Assembly (NCBI RefSeq): GCF_036409155.1
Contig: NZ_JAZGLW010000002.1
Coordinates: 124,001-188,000, forward strand
DNA length: 64,000 nt
Reading direction: 5' to 3'
Origin: Mycobacterium sp. 050128
GTDB taxonomy: Bacteria; Actinomycetota; Actinomycetes; Mycobacteriales; Mycobacteriaceae
Below, one piece after another: positions 17,503-26,804 of this stretch (within the stretch, counting starts at the first letter, position 1; the number at the start of each line of letters is the position of its first letter). Both the position numbers and the translations under genes were made by a program. The notes beneath the pieces are model-generated. The model did not search any database. It had not been told where the DNA came from and saw only the letters and a list, made by a program, of their open reading frames with translations.

Positions 17503-17905
17503 CCGGCGATAGTGCTGTCTCCACGGACGCGTACGTCGGCAGCAACGGACGCAGTCCGCAGGCGGCGATGGTCCGGGCCACGATCGGCTGGCTGGTAACG
17601 AGTCGCAACGTGACGCCGCGACTGCGACACTGCGCCGCCTCGTGCGCCAGCGCGGCATAACCGCATGAGCCCATGAAATCGAGGTCGCACACGTCGATTA
17701 CGAACGGACCGGGCGCGACGGTTTCGGCGGCACCGCGGCTCAGCACGTCCTGCCACGCGGTCTCGTTGCTGGCGTCGATATCGCCGCCGACATGGACGAC
17801 TACCGAGGAACCGGTGCGCCGGGTAACCGTGCGCAAGCCGCTTGGCACATGGCCGAGATAGGACCCGTTGTTGGGCCGTGCGATTCCAATTGAGGCAGTG
17901 TCCAT
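17486..17905 (-). CDS. STAS-domain anti-sigma-factor antagonist-like protein
   Basis: A 139-aa STAS protein. The segment VVVHVGGDIDASNETAWQ and the switch motif DLDFMGSCG mark the fold; the Ser or neighbouring residues would be the phosphorylation site in SpoIIAA-type antagonists. The partner anti-sigma factor is not in the window. Syntenic with Rv1904. It overlaps aao antisense by 17 bases. Confidence 0.85.
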   Translation of the reverse strand: MDTASIGIARPNNGSYLGHVPSGLRTVTRRTGSSVVVHVGGDIDASNETAWQDVLSRGAAETVAPGPFVIDVCDLDFMGSCGYAALAHEAAQCRSRGVTLRLVTSQPIVARTIAACGLRPLLPTYASVETALSPVSDHG

Positions 17906-18156
17906 CTCTGCGACATCCCGTTCGTGGTGGGCAGTATCGGGCGACGCCGTCCTCGTCCCGAGAAGGCCGGCAGGGTTGTCGTCAAACCGACCCTGTCGGT
18001 TTTCACGTCGTTGCTAAGCGTATGTGCAATTGAGATTTACCGAGTGAATTTGTGCAAATCCACCGGTTTTACTGCGCCCGGCTGACGGCCAAGGTCACTG
18101 AAAGCCTTACTATTTCAAGAACGGTAGCAACGACGAACCGAAACGGTGGAACAACC

Positions 18157-18939
18157 GTGAGCATCGATTACGCGCTTAACGCTCACATTGCCACCATTAC
18201 GATCAACCGTCCCGAGACACGCAACTCGCTGGATATGGAACATTTCCGCGATTTGGCTCACGCATGGGCCGGCTTCCGTGACGACGACGGCGCCTGGGTT
18301 GCTGTCGTCACCGGCGTCGGGCGAGATTTCTGCACCGGAGCGGATCTGAAGAAATTCATTCCCGAACTCACCGGCTACCTTCCCAAGCCCGATGGCTGGG
18401 ACGCACTCGACGCAATTCATGCGGTGTTGCATCGCTTCCCGGTGTACAAGCCGATCATCGCAGCCGTGAACGGAACATGTGTCGCAGGTGGCTTTGAAAT
18501 GTTGGGCTGCACCGACATCCGCGTCGCGGTGCCCGAAGCGCGGTTCGCCGTGATGGAACCCAAACGCGGCTTGTTCGCCGGCGGCGGCAGCACGGTGCGG
18601 CTGCCGCGGCAGATCCCCTACGCCTTGGCGATGGAGCTGCTGCTGACCGCCGACATGGTGGACGCGCCGCGAGCCCTGGCAATGGGGCTGCTGAACCAAG
18701 TCGTGCCGGCCGAGCGGTTGATGGACACCGCCTACGACTATGCGCAGCGCATCGCCGCCAACGCGCCGCTCGCGGTCTATGCCACCAAGCAGTCCGCGGT
18801 CGAAGGGCTGACGCTCGACCTCGAAGCGGCCTACGACAACGAGACTCGGCACAGCGACCGGGTTTTCGCGACCGAGGACGCCAAGGAGGGGCCGCGCGCC
18901 TTCGCCGAGAAGCGACCGCCGCGATGGCAGGCGCGCTGA
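18157..18939 (+). CDS. Enoyl-CoA hydratase/isomerase (crotonase) family
   Basis: A 260-aa crotonase. The oxyanion-hole strands are VVTGVGRDFCTGADLKKF and AAVNGTCVAGGFEMLGCTDI, and the CoA-binding GLLNQVVPAERL follows. The usual catalytic glutamates of classical hydratases are not clearly placed, so isomerase or hydrolase activity is possible. The GTG at 18157 fits the family N-terminus (SIDYALNAHIATITINRP). The gene lies between the Rv1904-like and Rv1903-like genes, which are adjacent in M. tuberculosis, so it looks inserted. Confidence 0.85.
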   Translation: MSIDYALNAHIATITINRPETRNSLDMEHFRDLAHAWAGFRDDDGAWVAVVTGVGRDFCTGADLKKFIPELTGYLPKPDGWDALDAIHAVLHRFPVYKPIIAAVNGTCVAGGFEMLGCTDIRVAVPEARFAVMEPKRGLFAGGGSTVRLPRQIPYALAMELLLTADMVDAPRALAMGLLNQVVPAERLMDTAYDYAQRIAANAPLAVYATKQSAVEGLTLDLEAAYDNETRHSDRVFATEDAKEGPRAFAEKRPPRWQAR

Positions 18940-18943
18940 GGGA

Positions 18944-19345
18944 TCAGCCGCGCGTGTGCCGGTCGACGTCGCGGACCACCAGCGACAGCAGCCAGCTCAC
19001 GATCGACAACAGGATCGCGGCCCAGATCGCCGTCCACCAGAAGTGGTCGATCGCCAGTCCCCAATGCGTGGTGTGTTCGGTGATCCGTGCGGTGAGCCAG
19101 AGCATTAACGCGTTGACGACGATGTGGAACAGGCCAAGGGTCAGGATGTACAGCGGGATGGACAAGAACGCAACGATCGGCCTGATGAACGCGTTGACCA
19201 GTCCGAAGATCAGGGCCACGACGAAGATGATGCCGATCCGTTCCAGCGGCGTATTGCCGCCGACGAAGGTCAGTCCGTGGACGAAGTGGGTGACGATCCA
19301 CATGGCAAAACCCGTCAAGGCGGCGCGAAGCAGAAATGGGCCCAT
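18944..19345 (-). CDS. Four-helix phage-holin-family membrane protein (Rv1903-like)
   Basis: A 133-aa integral membrane protein with four hydrophobic segments, near ALTGFAMWIVTHFVHGL, IGIIFVVALIFGLVNAF, LSIPLYILTLGLFHIVVNAL and FWWTAIWAAILLSIVSWLL. This is the actinobacterial four-TM holin-like family; a phage origin is not implied. ATG 19345 has AGGA nine bases upstream; 19363 is an alternative. Convergent with the enoyl-CoA hydratase. Confidence 0.8.
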   Translation of the reverse strand: MGPFLLRAALTGFAMWIVTHFVHGLTFVGGNTPLERIGIIFVVALIFGLVNAFIRPIVAFLSIPLYILTLGLFHIVVNALMLWLTARITEHTTHWGLAIDHFWWTAIWAAILLSIVSWLLSLVVRDVDRHTRG

Positions 19346-19415
19346 GCCGCAAGATCCTGCCATTCGAATGGAATGCCCGGCAGGGCCATTCGGCCCCTGC
19401 CGATCGGCGTCAGAT

Positions 19416-20483
19416 TCAGTTAAGCGCGTAAAAGCGTTGGGCGTTGCGGCTGGCGATCTTCTCCCGCGACTCTTCGCTGATGTCCGCGCGGGTGCGCAGG
19501 TGCTTGGTGCTCTCCGGCCACTCGCCGTCCCAATGCGGGTAGTCGCTGGCGAACATGATGAAGTCGGCGCCCAGCACGTCGATCACGCCGGGCAGGATCG
19601 GTTCTTCCGGCTCGCACGTCACGAAGATGTTTCCCGCAGAGAGGTATTCGTGCGGGTCGCGCCGCCAGCCGCGTTCGACCCAATCCCCTCGCTTCTCGTA
19701 GTGCTCGTGCAGGCGGTCCATGAAGAACGGAACCCAGCCGGCGCCCGCTTCCAGGAAGGCGACGCGCAGCTTGGGATGGCGCTCGAAGACGCCGCCGGAG
19801 ACCATCGCTGTCATCGCCGTCATCTGGTCGAACGGAAAGCTGATGCAGTGCACCTGGATGTAATTGGTGAAGCGGTCCACGCCGATTTTGGGTAGATGAA
19901 TTCCGGGCGCTCCGTGTATGCCCAGCGGCATCCCGAGTTCCACCGCGGCGGCGTAGAACGCGTCGAGGTCGGGATGGTCCAGGTTGCGGGACTTGAGCGC
20001 CGGCGGGACGAGAGTCGCCACCAGCCCGAGGTCCTTGGCCTCGGTCATGACGTCGATGGCCAGCTGCCCATGCTCGATCGGGGTCACTGCCACGCCGCGC
20101 AACCGGCCGCCCGACGAGGCGCAGTAATCCGCGATCCACTGGTTGTAGAGCCGCGCGAATCCCGCCGCGAATTCCGGGTCTTCGAGGCTCGGCGCGCAGA
20201 GCCCGAGGCTCGGGTACAGGACCATCGTGTCGATGTGATCGCGGTCGGCGTCGCCCAGCACGCCGTCGGGTGACGAGCAGTTGATGTTGGGCGACTTGCT
20301 GATTCCGTGTTCGGGCGGACAGCCGGCGCCCGGGCCGCGATCCTCCGGATAGTTGCGGCCTTCGATCATCAGCCGCAGGCGCCGGTCTGTGCTGGGCTTG
20401 ACGTGGTCGGGCCAACGCTTGATCGCTTCGATCGCCAGCGAGGAATTCTCGGCGACATGTCCATCGGCATCGATGATTCGCAT
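19416..20483 (-). CDS. Amidohydrolase-2 family metal-dependent hydrolase
   Basis: A 355-aa TIM-barrel hydrolase or decarboxylase. It opens with [12 protein letters not shown] (DxDxH in place of HxH) and has [26 protein letters not shown] and [11 protein letters not shown], the aspartate motif. This branch includes 2-amino-3-carboxymuconate semialdehyde and aromatic-acid decarboxylases. The ATG at 20483 is chosen because the metal motif begins there; the upstream extension is non-homologous. It is divergent from nanT with only 56 bases between, hinting at shared control. Confidence 0.85.
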   Translation of the reverse strand: MRIIDADGHVAENSSLAIEAIKRWPDHVKPSTDRRLRLMIEGRNYPEDRGPGAGCPPEHGISKSPNINCSSPDGVLGDADRDHIDTMVLYPSLGLCAPSLEDPEFAAGFARLYNQWIADYCASSGGRLRGVAVTPIEHGQLAIDVMTEAKDLGLVATLVPPALKSRNLDHPDLDAFYAAAVELGMPLGIHGAPGIHLPKIGVDRFTNYIQVHCISFPFDQMTAMTAMVSGGVFERHPKLRVAFLEAGAGWVPFFMDRLHEHYEKRGDWVERGWRRDPHEYLSAGNIFVTCEPEEPILPGVIDVLGADFIMFASDYPHWDGEWPESTKHLRTRADISEESREKIASRNAQRFYALN

Positions 20484-20539
20484 ATATCCGGAACTTACTC
20501 CGGCGCAGCGGATGGTCAAACGGCTCGCGGTGCGCCACG

Positions 20540-21811
20540 ATGCTTCACGTGACAACTCAACGGCTCAACGCCGACCAGCGAAATTCGTTCATTGCCGCGA
20601 TGCTGGGCTGGACGATGGATGCCTTCGATTACTTCATCGTCGTGTTCGTCTATGCCGATATCGCAAAGACCTTCCACATCAGTAAGGCCGAGGTCGCCTT
20701 CGTCACGACCGCCACCCTGATCATGCGCCCGGTGGGCGCCTTGCTGTTCGGGTTGTGGGCCGACCGGGTCGGTCGGCGGACCCCGCTGATGGTGGACGTG
20801 ATCTTCTACTCCATCGTCGGCTTCCTGTGCGCGTTCGCGCCCAACTTCACCGTGCTGATGATTTTGCGGATGCTGTACGGACTTGGCATGGGCGGTGAAT
20901 GGGGACTTGGCGCCGCGCTCGCGATGGAGAAGGTTCCCGTCGAGCGGCGGGGCTTTTTCTCGGGGCTGCTGCAGGAGGGTTACGCCTTCGGCTATCTGCT
21001 GGCCAGTATCGGATCGCTGTTGGTGATGGACTGGCTGGGCCTGTCGTGGCGTTGGCTGTTCGGTCTGTCGATCATCCCGGCGTTGATCAGCCTGATCATC
21101 CGCTACCGGGTGCAGGAGTCCGAGGTGTGGGAAGCCGCCCAGGATCGGATGAAGCTGACCAATACCAAAATCACCGACGTGCTGCGCGACGGCAAGATCG
21201 TCCGCCGATTCTTTTATCTGGTGGCGTTGATGACGGCCTTCAACTGGATGAGTCACGGCACGCAGGACGTCTACCCGACGTTCTTGGGTTCAACGGCCAA
21301 CCACGGCGCCGGCCTCGACAGCGTGACGGTGAAGTGGATCGTGGTGGTCTACAACATCGGTGCCATCGCCGGCGGTCTGTTCTTCGGCACGATGTCGCAA
21401 CGGTTCAGCCGCCGCTACACCGTGATTTTCTGCGCGATCCTGGGGTTGCCGATCGTGCCGCTGTTCGCCTACTCGCGCACCGCGGCGATGCTGTGTCTCG
21501 GTTCGTTTTTGATGCAGGTCTGCGTGCAGGGCGCCTGGGGTGTGATCCCCGCACACCTGACCGAGTTGTCGCCGGACGCCATCCGCGGCCTCTACCCCGG
21601 GGTGACCTACCAGCTCGGCAATCTGCTCGCCGCGTTCAACCTGCCTATCCAGGAACGACTGGCGGAGACGCACGGCTATCCGTTCGCGCTGGCCGCCACG
21701 ATTGTGCCGGTGTTATGTGCCGTGGCATTCCTGACGTTCATCGGTAAGGACGCGACCGGACTTCGCTTCGGCACCGCCGAAACCGCGTTCCTGCCAACGG
21801 AAGTCAAATGA
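20540..21811 (+). CDS. nanT: MFS transporter, sialic acid/organic acid type (NanT-like)
   Basis: A 423-aa twelve-helix major facilitator of the sugar/organic-acid:H+ symporter group. Seen are [13 protein letters not shown] in TM1 (typical of NanT/AcnH-like carriers), the loop motif [10 protein letters not shown] after TM2, and [17 protein letters not shown] in TM4-5. Syntenic with Rv1902c, annotated nanT, but sialic acid transport is not proven in mycobacteria. Start is ATG 20540 or GTG 20549. Confidence 0.85.
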   Translation: MLHVTTQRLNADQRNSFIAAMLGWTMDAFDYFIVVFVYADIAKTFHISKAEVAFVTTATLIMRPVGALLFGLWADRVGRRTPLMVDVIFYSIVGFLCAFAPNFTVLMILRMLYGLGMGGEWGLGAALAMEKVPVERRGFFSGLLQEGYAFGYLLASIGSLLVMDWLGLSWRWLFGLSIIPALISLIIRYRVQESEVWEAAQDRMKLTNTKITDVLRDGKIVRRFFYLVALMTAFNWMSHGTQDVYPTFLGSTANHGAGLDSVTVKWIVVVYNIGAIAGGLFFGTMSQRFSRRYTVIFCAILGLPIVPLFAYSRTAAMLCLGSFLMQVCVQGAWGVIPAHLTELSPDAIRGLYPGVTYQLGNLLAAFNLPIQERLAETHGYPFALAATIVPVLCAVAFLTFIGKDATGLRFGTAETAFLPTEVK

Positions 21812-21812
21812 T

Positions 21813-23093
21813 CTAGAGCGACGCCTGCTCGCTCAGCGCGCGTCGCAGCATGTGCATCGCGACCGTCGCCGAGCGTTCGCGGACATCGGAGCGGTTCCCG
21901 GGTAGTCGCAGCGTGCGGGTGTCTGTGCGTCCTTCGGCCAATCGAACGGTGAAGCACACCGTGCCCACCGGCTTCTCCGGTGTTCCCCCGCCGGGACCGG
22001 CGATGCCGGTGATCGCGACGGCGGTGTCCGCGGCGAAACGGCGTAATGCGCCGGCCGCCATCGCCTCGGCCACCGGTTCGGACACCGCGCCGTGTGCGTC
22101 GATCAGCGCCGCATCGACGCCGAGCAGCTGCACCTTCGCATCGTTGGAGTAGCTCACCACGCCGCCCATCACGTAGGCCGACGATCCGGGCCGATCGGTC
22201 AGCCGTGCGGCCACCAGTCCCGCGGTGCAGGATTCCGCGGTGGCTATCCGGCGCCCGGCCAGTAGCCGCGCGACCACATCGTCCACCTGGGATCCGTCTT
22301 CGGAGTAGAGCTGCTGTCCGTGCCGCTCGCGCAGCAACTGGGTCAGTTGGGCATAGACCTGCGCCGCGCCGGGCTCGTAGCGGGTGACCATTTCAATCTC
22401 GCCGCGCCGCAGGCAGGTGGTGATCTCCAGCGCGTCGAATCCCGCGACGGAATTCTGCGCGTCACGCAGTGTTTCGGCCAGCCCCGACTCGGGCAGCCCG
22501 AACATCCGGATGGTGTCCTGACGGTAGATCGTCCGGCCGGCGATCGCGTGGCGCGCCGCCGGTGTCTCGATGGCCTTGTGCCACATCGGCTGAAGCTCAC
22601 GCGGCGGGCCGGGAAGCACGATCACCGTGGGCTTTCCTGGCACCACGACGCCCGGCGCGGTTCCCACCGGGTCGAGCACCTGTGCGCCGGCGGGAACCAT
22701 GGCCTGTTTGCGGTTGGCGGCGCGCACCGCGTCGAAGCTTTCCGAATCAAAGTGCGCCATAAGCTTTTTGAGAATATTGGCGATCTTGTCTTCGACTACT
22801 TCGTCGAGCATCAGCTCGCGTTCACAGAACCGTGCCACCACCTCCACGGTCATGTCGTCGGCCGTGGGGCCCAATCCCCCGCTGGTGACTATCAGGTCCA
22901 CGCCCTGATCGGCCATGAAGCGCAGTTGCGCCTCGATGTCGGAGGGCCGATCACCGCAGATGGTGATGTGGGCCAGCTCTACGCCCAGTTCGAGCAGCCG
23001 GTCGGCGATCCACGGGCCGTTTCTGTCTTGGACGCGTCCGGTGAGGACTTCGGTTCCGGTGACGACGATGCCTGCGCGTGCGCTCACCGGCAT
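21813..23093 (-). CDS. cinA: CinA-family nicotinamide mononucleotide deamidase
   Basis: A 426-aa two-domain protein. The N-terminal molybdopterin-binding-like domain has [20 protein letters not shown] and [13 protein letters not shown]. The C-terminal PncC-type NMN amidohydrolase domain has [22 protein letters not shown] and [20 protein letters not shown]. It is expected to recycle NMN and to cleave ADP-ribose-type compounds. ATG at 23093. Syntenic with Rv1901. The lipJ and lppD genes that neighbour it in M. tuberculosis are absent here. Confidence 0.93.
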   Translation of the reverse strand: MPVSARAGIVVTGTEVLTGRVQDRNGPWIADRLLELGVELAHITICGDRPSDIEAQLRFMADQGVDLIVTSGGLGPTADDMTVEVVARFCERELMLDEVVEDKIANILKKLMAHFDSESFDAVRAANRKQAMVPAGAQVLDPVGTAPGVVVPGKPTVIVLPGPPRELQPMWHKAIETPAARHAIAGRTIYRQDTIRMFGLPESGLAETLRDAQNSVAGFDALEITTCLRRGEIEMVTRYEPGAAQVYAQLTQLLRERHGQQLYSEDGSQVDDVVARLLAGRRIATAESCTAGLVAARLTDRPGSSAYVMGGVVSYSNDAKVQLLGVDAALIDAHGAVSEPVAEAMAAGALRRFAADTAVAITGIAGPGGGTPEKPVGTVCFTVRLAEGRTDTRTLRLPGNRSDVRERSATVAMHMLRRALSEQASL

Positions 23094-23125
23094 GAGCCTA
23101 CTGGCGCGTGGACGCGGTAATGGCG

Positions 23126-23184
23126 TCGAGTGTGCGCTGACGGCGGCGACACGCCGGTCGCGGCCGCCCTGGACGCACACTCGA
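23126..23184. terminator. Long inverted repeat downstream of the thiamine-binding gene
   Basis: Perfect 11-base arms TCGAGTGTGCG (23126-23136) and CGCACACTCGA (23174-23184) enclose a GC-rich interior with further self-pairing (GGCGG/CCGCC). It lies two bases beyond the stop of the minus-strand gene at 23187 and so can act as its terminator. There is no U-tract, as is usual in mycobacteria. It could also be a dispersed palindromic repeat. Confidence 0.5.
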
Positions 23185-23186
23185 GG

Positions 23187-23492
23187 CTAGCCCTCGGCGA
23201 GGTAGCGCTCGACCGTCGCGACTTTACGGGTCATCGCGTCCGCGACGCCGGCGCGGATGTCCGCCTTGATCACCGTGCTGACCCTGGGGGCGCGAGCGGC
23301 GACGGCCTCGACGGCGCGCTGCACGACCGCCATCACTTCCTCCCAGGTATCGCCCTCGATCACGGTGAACATCGAATCGGTCTTGTTGGGCAACCCGGAG
23401 TCGCGCACCACTCGCACCGCTTCGGCGACGATCTCGCCGACGGCCTCGCCGACGCCGAGCGGGGTGACCGAGAAGGCGACAAGGACAGACAC
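23187..23492 (-). CDS. MTH1187/YqgV-family thiamine-binding protein
   Basis: A 101-aa single-domain ferredoxin-like protein of the UPF0045 family. It runs from [20 protein letters not shown] through [20 protein letters not shown] to [12 protein letters not shown], with normal length. Homologues bind thiamine or hydroxymethylpyrimidine. GTG start at 23492. Divergent from dtd; corresponds to Rv1898. Confidence 0.85.
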   Translation of the reverse strand: MSVLVAFSVTPLGVGEAVGEIVAEAVRVVRDSGLPNKTDSMFTVIEGDTWEEVMAVVQRAVEAVAARAPRVSTVIKADIRAGVADAMTRKVATVERYLAEG

Positions 23493-23530
23493 GCGTCGAG
23501 CGTACCCATCGCGCCTGGCAGCATCGAACT

Positions 23531-23962
23531 ATGCGGGTTCTGGTGCAACGGGTCTCGTCGGCAGCGGTGGCCATCGACGGCCAGCTGGTCGGTGCCATCC
23601 GGCCGGAAGGTCAGGGGCTGCTGGCATTCGTCGGTGTCACGCACAGCGACGATGCCGACAAGGGCCGCCGCCTTGCCGAAAAGCTCTGGAACCTCCGCAT
23701 TCTCGCCGACGAACGGTCCGCGGCCGATATCGATGCGCCGATCCTGGTGGTCAGCCAATTCACGCTCTATGCCGACACCGCGAAGGGCCGCCGGCCGTCC
23801 TGGAACGCGGCGGCTCCCGCTGCGGTCGCCGAGCCACTGGTCGCGGCGTTCGCGGAGGCGTTGCGCGGCTTGGGTGCCCGCGTCCAAACCGGCGTGTTCG
23901 GGGCGAATATGCAGGTCGAATTGGTCAACGATGGGCCAGTAACGGTGATTCTTGAACTCTGA
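23531..23962 (+). CDS. dtd: D-aminoacyl-tRNA deacylase
   Basis: A 143-aa homodimeric proofreading enzyme that removes D-amino acids (and glycine) from mischarged tRNA. Both family signatures are present: SQFTLYAD at about residues 76-83 and the cross-dimer GP motif in NDGPVT near residue 133. Length is the family norm. ATG at 23531. Corresponds to Rv1897c. Proximity to a D-amino-acid oxidase 6 kb away gives a mild D-amino-acid theme. Confidence 0.95.
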   Translation: MRVLVQRVSSAAVAIDGQLVGAIRPEGQGLLAFVGVTHSDDADKGRRLAEKLWNLRILADERSAADIDAPILVVSQFTLYADTAKGRRPSWNAAAPAAVAEPLVAAFAEALRGLGARVQTGVFGANMQVELVNDGPVTVILEL

Positions 23963-24016
23963 ACGCGCCCTCGCAGGTACCGTGGATCCTGGTTGATCGA
24001 GACAGGAGGGGCGACC

Positions 24017-24940
24017 GTGAGCACTGCGCCTGAATCTGGGCCCGAATTCGGCTCGCTCCGTACCGATGACGACCAATGGGACATCGTCAGCAGCGTCGGC
24101 TACACCGCTCTGCTGGTGGCGGGATGGCGCGCCGTGCACGCCGTGAGCGCGCAGCCGCTGGTCCGCGACGAATACGCGAAGGTGTTCATCGAGGCTTCGC
24201 AGGACCCGTATTTGGCCGGTGCGCTTGCCAATCCGGGAAGCACCGACGACGAGACCGCGTTTCCGCGTCTCTACGGTGTGCAAACGCGGTTTTTCGACGA
24301 CTTCTTCACCTCCGCGACCGACGCGGGTATCCGACAAGCGGTGATCGTCGCCGCGGGACTGGACTCTCGCGCGTATCGCCTCCAATGGCCATCCGCGACA
24401 ATCGTTTTCGAAATCGACCTGCCGAAAGTTCTGGAATTCAAGGCTCGTGTGCTGGGCGAGTACGGCGCGGTGCCCAAGGCGTCGCGGGTTGAGGTCGCCG
24501 CAGACTTGCGCACCGACTGGTCCAGGCCACTGGAAGCGGCCGGCTTCGACACCGAAAGGCCGAGCGCGTGGTCGGTCGAGGGGATATTGCCCTACCTGAC
24601 CGACGAAGCCCAGAACACGCTGTTCACCCGGATCAGCGGACTCAGCGCACCCGGCAGCCGAATCGCCATCGGTGCACTGGGATCGCGACTGGACCACGAT
24701 CAGCTCGAAGCGCTGGAAACCAACCACCCCGGGGTCAACATGTCCGGCGATGTGGACTTCTCCGCCCTGACGTATGAGCCCAAGGGGGACCCCGCCGAAT
24801 GGCTGGCCGCGCACGGCTGGACCGTCGGGCCCGTCCGCAACACCCTGGACCTACAGGCCGGCTACGGCATGACACCACCCGCTGTCGACGTGAAGATCGA
24901 CAGTTTCATGCATTCGCAGTACATAACGGCTAGCCGGTAG
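24017..24940 (+). CDS. SAM-dependent methyltransferase, TIGR00027 family (Rv1896c-like)
   Basis: A 307-aa class I methyltransferase of the large mycobacterial paralogous family. The SAM site is [14 protein letters not shown]. It is preceded by [17 protein letters not shown] and followed by [15 protein letters not shown], the family hallmarks. Substrates are unknown, with O-methylation of lipids often suggested. GTG at 24017 has a perfect AGGAGG site. A paralogue lies at 36276. Fourteen bases before the HAD gene, so probably cotranscribed. Confidence 0.88.
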   Translation: MSTAPESGPEFGSLRTDDDQWDIVSSVGYTALLVAGWRAVHAVSAQPLVRDEYAKVFIEASQDPYLAGALANPGSTDDETAFPRLYGVQTRFFDDFFTSATDAGIRQAVIVAAGLDSRAYRLQWPSATIVFEIDLPKVLEFKARVLGEYGAVPKASRVEVAADLRTDWSRPLEAAGFDTERPSAWSVEGILPYLTDEAQNTLFTRISGLSAPGSRIAIGALGSRLDHDQLEALETNHPGVNMSGDVDFSALTYEPKGDPAEWLAAHGWTVGPVRNTLDLQAGYGMTPPAVDVKIDSFMHSQYITASR

Positions 24941-24954
24941 CGGATGGAGTCGAC

Positions 24955-25755
24955 GTGGTGACTATGACGATGCTCTCGCCCGCCGACGCCGTCGCCGAGA
25001 TCGCGGCCAGTGCACCAGGACCGCGAGTCGGCGCATTCTTCGATCTCGACGGCACCCTGGTCGACGGCTTCACCGCCGCGGTCCATGTCGGCGACCGCAT
25101 CCGGCGCCGGCAGGTCGGACTTGGTGAGCTGGTCGGCGTATTCGATGCCGCGTTGCGCTATCGATTCGGCCGCCTGGAATTCGAGCGCCTCATCGTCCGG
25201 GCCGCCGGATATCTGCAAGGCGAATCACTGCTCGAGCTCGACGAGCTGGGCGAGCGGTTGTTCGTCGAACGTGTTGCCTCACTCCTGTATTCGCATATGC
25301 GCGACATCGTGCGAGCGCATCAGGAACGCGGGCATACCGTGGTCCTGAGTTCGTCGGCACTATCGATTCAGGCGCTGCCGGTCGCGCGCTTTCTCGGCAT
25401 CTCCAACGTGCAGTGCAACCGTTTCGAGCTGGACGCGCTCGGGCGCCTCACCGGCGGAATCGTCAAACCGATCGTGTGGGGCACGACGAAAGCTGCTGCG
25501 GTGCAACAGTTCTGCACTGAAAACGATGTCGCGGTGCAACATAGCTATTTCTACGCCGATGGCGACGAGGATGCCGCGTCGATGTCGGTGGTCGGCTATC
25601 CGAGACCGGTGAATCCCCGCTCGGGCCTGGCCGCCGCGGCCGCGGCGCACGGCTGGCCGGTGATGTGGCTTGCCTCGGTGCGGCGCCGGCCGATGCGGAC
25701 GCTGCGCTACCTGGCGAACCACGTTCGCCGTGAGTCGCCGCGAGACGCCGACTAG
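24955..25755 (+). CDS. HAD-IB family phosphatase
   Basis: A 266-aa haloacid dehalogenase-type hydrolase. Motif I is FFDLDGTLVDG at about residues 28-38, with nucleophile and acid-base Asp. Motif II is the VVLSSSALS region, and motif III is ADGDEDAASM, which binds Mg. The helical cap between I and II is typical of subfamily IB, which includes SerB-like phosphoserine phosphatases and domains fused to lipid acyltransferases. GTG at 24955 after GGATGGAG. Confidence 0.85.
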   Translation: MVTMTMLSPADAVAEIAASAPGPRVGAFFDLDGTLVDGFTAAVHVGDRIRRRQVGLGELVGVFDAALRYRFGRLEFERLIVRAAGYLQGESLLELDELGERLFVERVASLLYSHMRDIVRAHQERGHTVVLSSSALSIQALPVARFLGISNVQCNRFELDALGRLTGGIVKPIVWGTTKAAAVQQFCTENDVAVQHSYFYADGDEDAASMSVVGYPRPVNPRSGLAAAAAAHGWPVMWLASVRRRPMRTLRYLANHVRRESPRDAD

Positions 25756-26777
25756 GGCTTCAGCAGAATCTTCACGTCGTCACCGGATCGCGACTCGGCT
25801 GTTGCGTAGCCCTTGGCCGCTTCGTCCAGGGGCATTGACGTGGTGAAGATGCCGTCGACGTCGAGTCGGCCCGATTGCAGCAGCGGGATCAACTCCGGCC
25901 AGGTGCGCTGCACCGGCGCCGTGGTGAATCGAAGGCTCGTGCTGCGAATCAGGCAGCCCAAGGCGTTGAGCGGGAACGGATTCATATCGTGCACACCGAC
26001 AACCGAGACGGTGCCACCGGGCCGGACGATGTTGATCGCGTCGGTCAGGGAGGAATCGGTGGCGACGGCATCGATCACCGCGTCGGCGCCTCGTCCGCCG
26101 GTCGCCGCCATGATCGCCTCGAGGGCCGGTGCTTTGACCGGCGTCGCGCCCCAGCCTGCCGCGCGGGCCAAGCGGCCATCGACCTTATCGATCGCGAAAA
26201 CCGTTGCAGCACCCTGAAAAAGGGCACTGCGCAGCGCGCACAAGCCCACCGCGCCCAGCCCGACGACCGCGACGCTGCCGCCGAACGGAATGTCGGCGCG
26301 TTGCGCCGCCGCCCAGCCGGTGGCCAGGTTGTCGGTGAGCAGCAGAGCCTGTTCGGTGCTGATGCCATCGGGCATCTTGCGCAGCTGGAAATCGGCGGCG
26401 GGCACGGCCAGCAGATCGGCTTGCGCACCACCGAGCAGGCCCCCGCCGAAGATCTGAAAACCGGAGTAGCACATGACCGGATCGCGGGTCGCGCACCCCG
26501 GGCACTTACCGCAGCCGGTGACGGACGACACCATGACCTGATCGCCAGCCCTGACGGTGCGCACCTCGGGCCCGACCTCCACCACGGTGCCGACCGCTTC
26601 GTGGCCCAGCGCGATCGGGTCGGGCATCGGAAAGTCGGCCTCGTAGAAGTGCAGGTCGGATCCGCAGATGCCGGCGGCAGTGACTTCGACGACCGCGCCG
26701 TCGGGGCCCGGGAGGACGGGATCGGGACGGGTGTCGACCCTGATGTTGCGGGGGCCATCGACGACTACCGTGCGCAT
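25752..26777 (-). CDS. Zinc-dependent alcohol dehydrogenase (Rv1895-like)
   Basis: A 341-aa medium-chain dehydrogenase. Catalytic zinc ligands are in AGICGSDLHFYE and the GHE of ALGHEAVG. The structural zinc lobe is GCGKCPGCATRDPVMC with four cysteines. NAD(P) binding is VVGLGAVGLCAL. Syntenic with Rv1895. Lies 27 bases after the Baeyer-Villiger type monooxygenase gene in the same direction, so the two may process one alcohol/ketone pair. Confidence 0.9.
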   Translation of the reverse strand: MRTVVVDGPRNIRVDTRPDPVLPGPDGAVVEVTAAGICGSDLHFYEADFPMPDPIALGHEAVGTVVEVGPEVRTVRAGDQVMVSSVTGCGKCPGCATRDPVMCYSGFQIFGGGLLGGAQADLLAVPAADFQLRKMPDGISTEQALLLTDNLATGWAAAQRADIPFGGSVAVVGLGAVGLCALRSALFQGAATVFAIDKVDGRLARAAGWGATPVKAPALEAIMAATGGRGADAVIDAVATDSSLTDAINIVRPGGTVSVVGVHDMNPFPLNALGCLIRSTSLRFTTAPVQRTWPELIPLLQSGRLDVDGIFTTSMPLDEAAKGYATAESRSGDDVKILLKP

Positions 26778-26804
26778 AGTGCTGTGCTCACTTTCCTGGT
26801 CGAA

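Noticed and set aside
18944..19345. Phage remnant suggested by the holin-family protein
   Set aside because: The four-TM holin-like family is a normal chromosomal family in mycobacteria, the gene is syntenic, and no other phage gene is nearby.
23360..24814. A 484-codon minus-strand frame opposite dtd and the methyltransferase
   Set aside because: It spans two conserved genes and has no recognisable domain.
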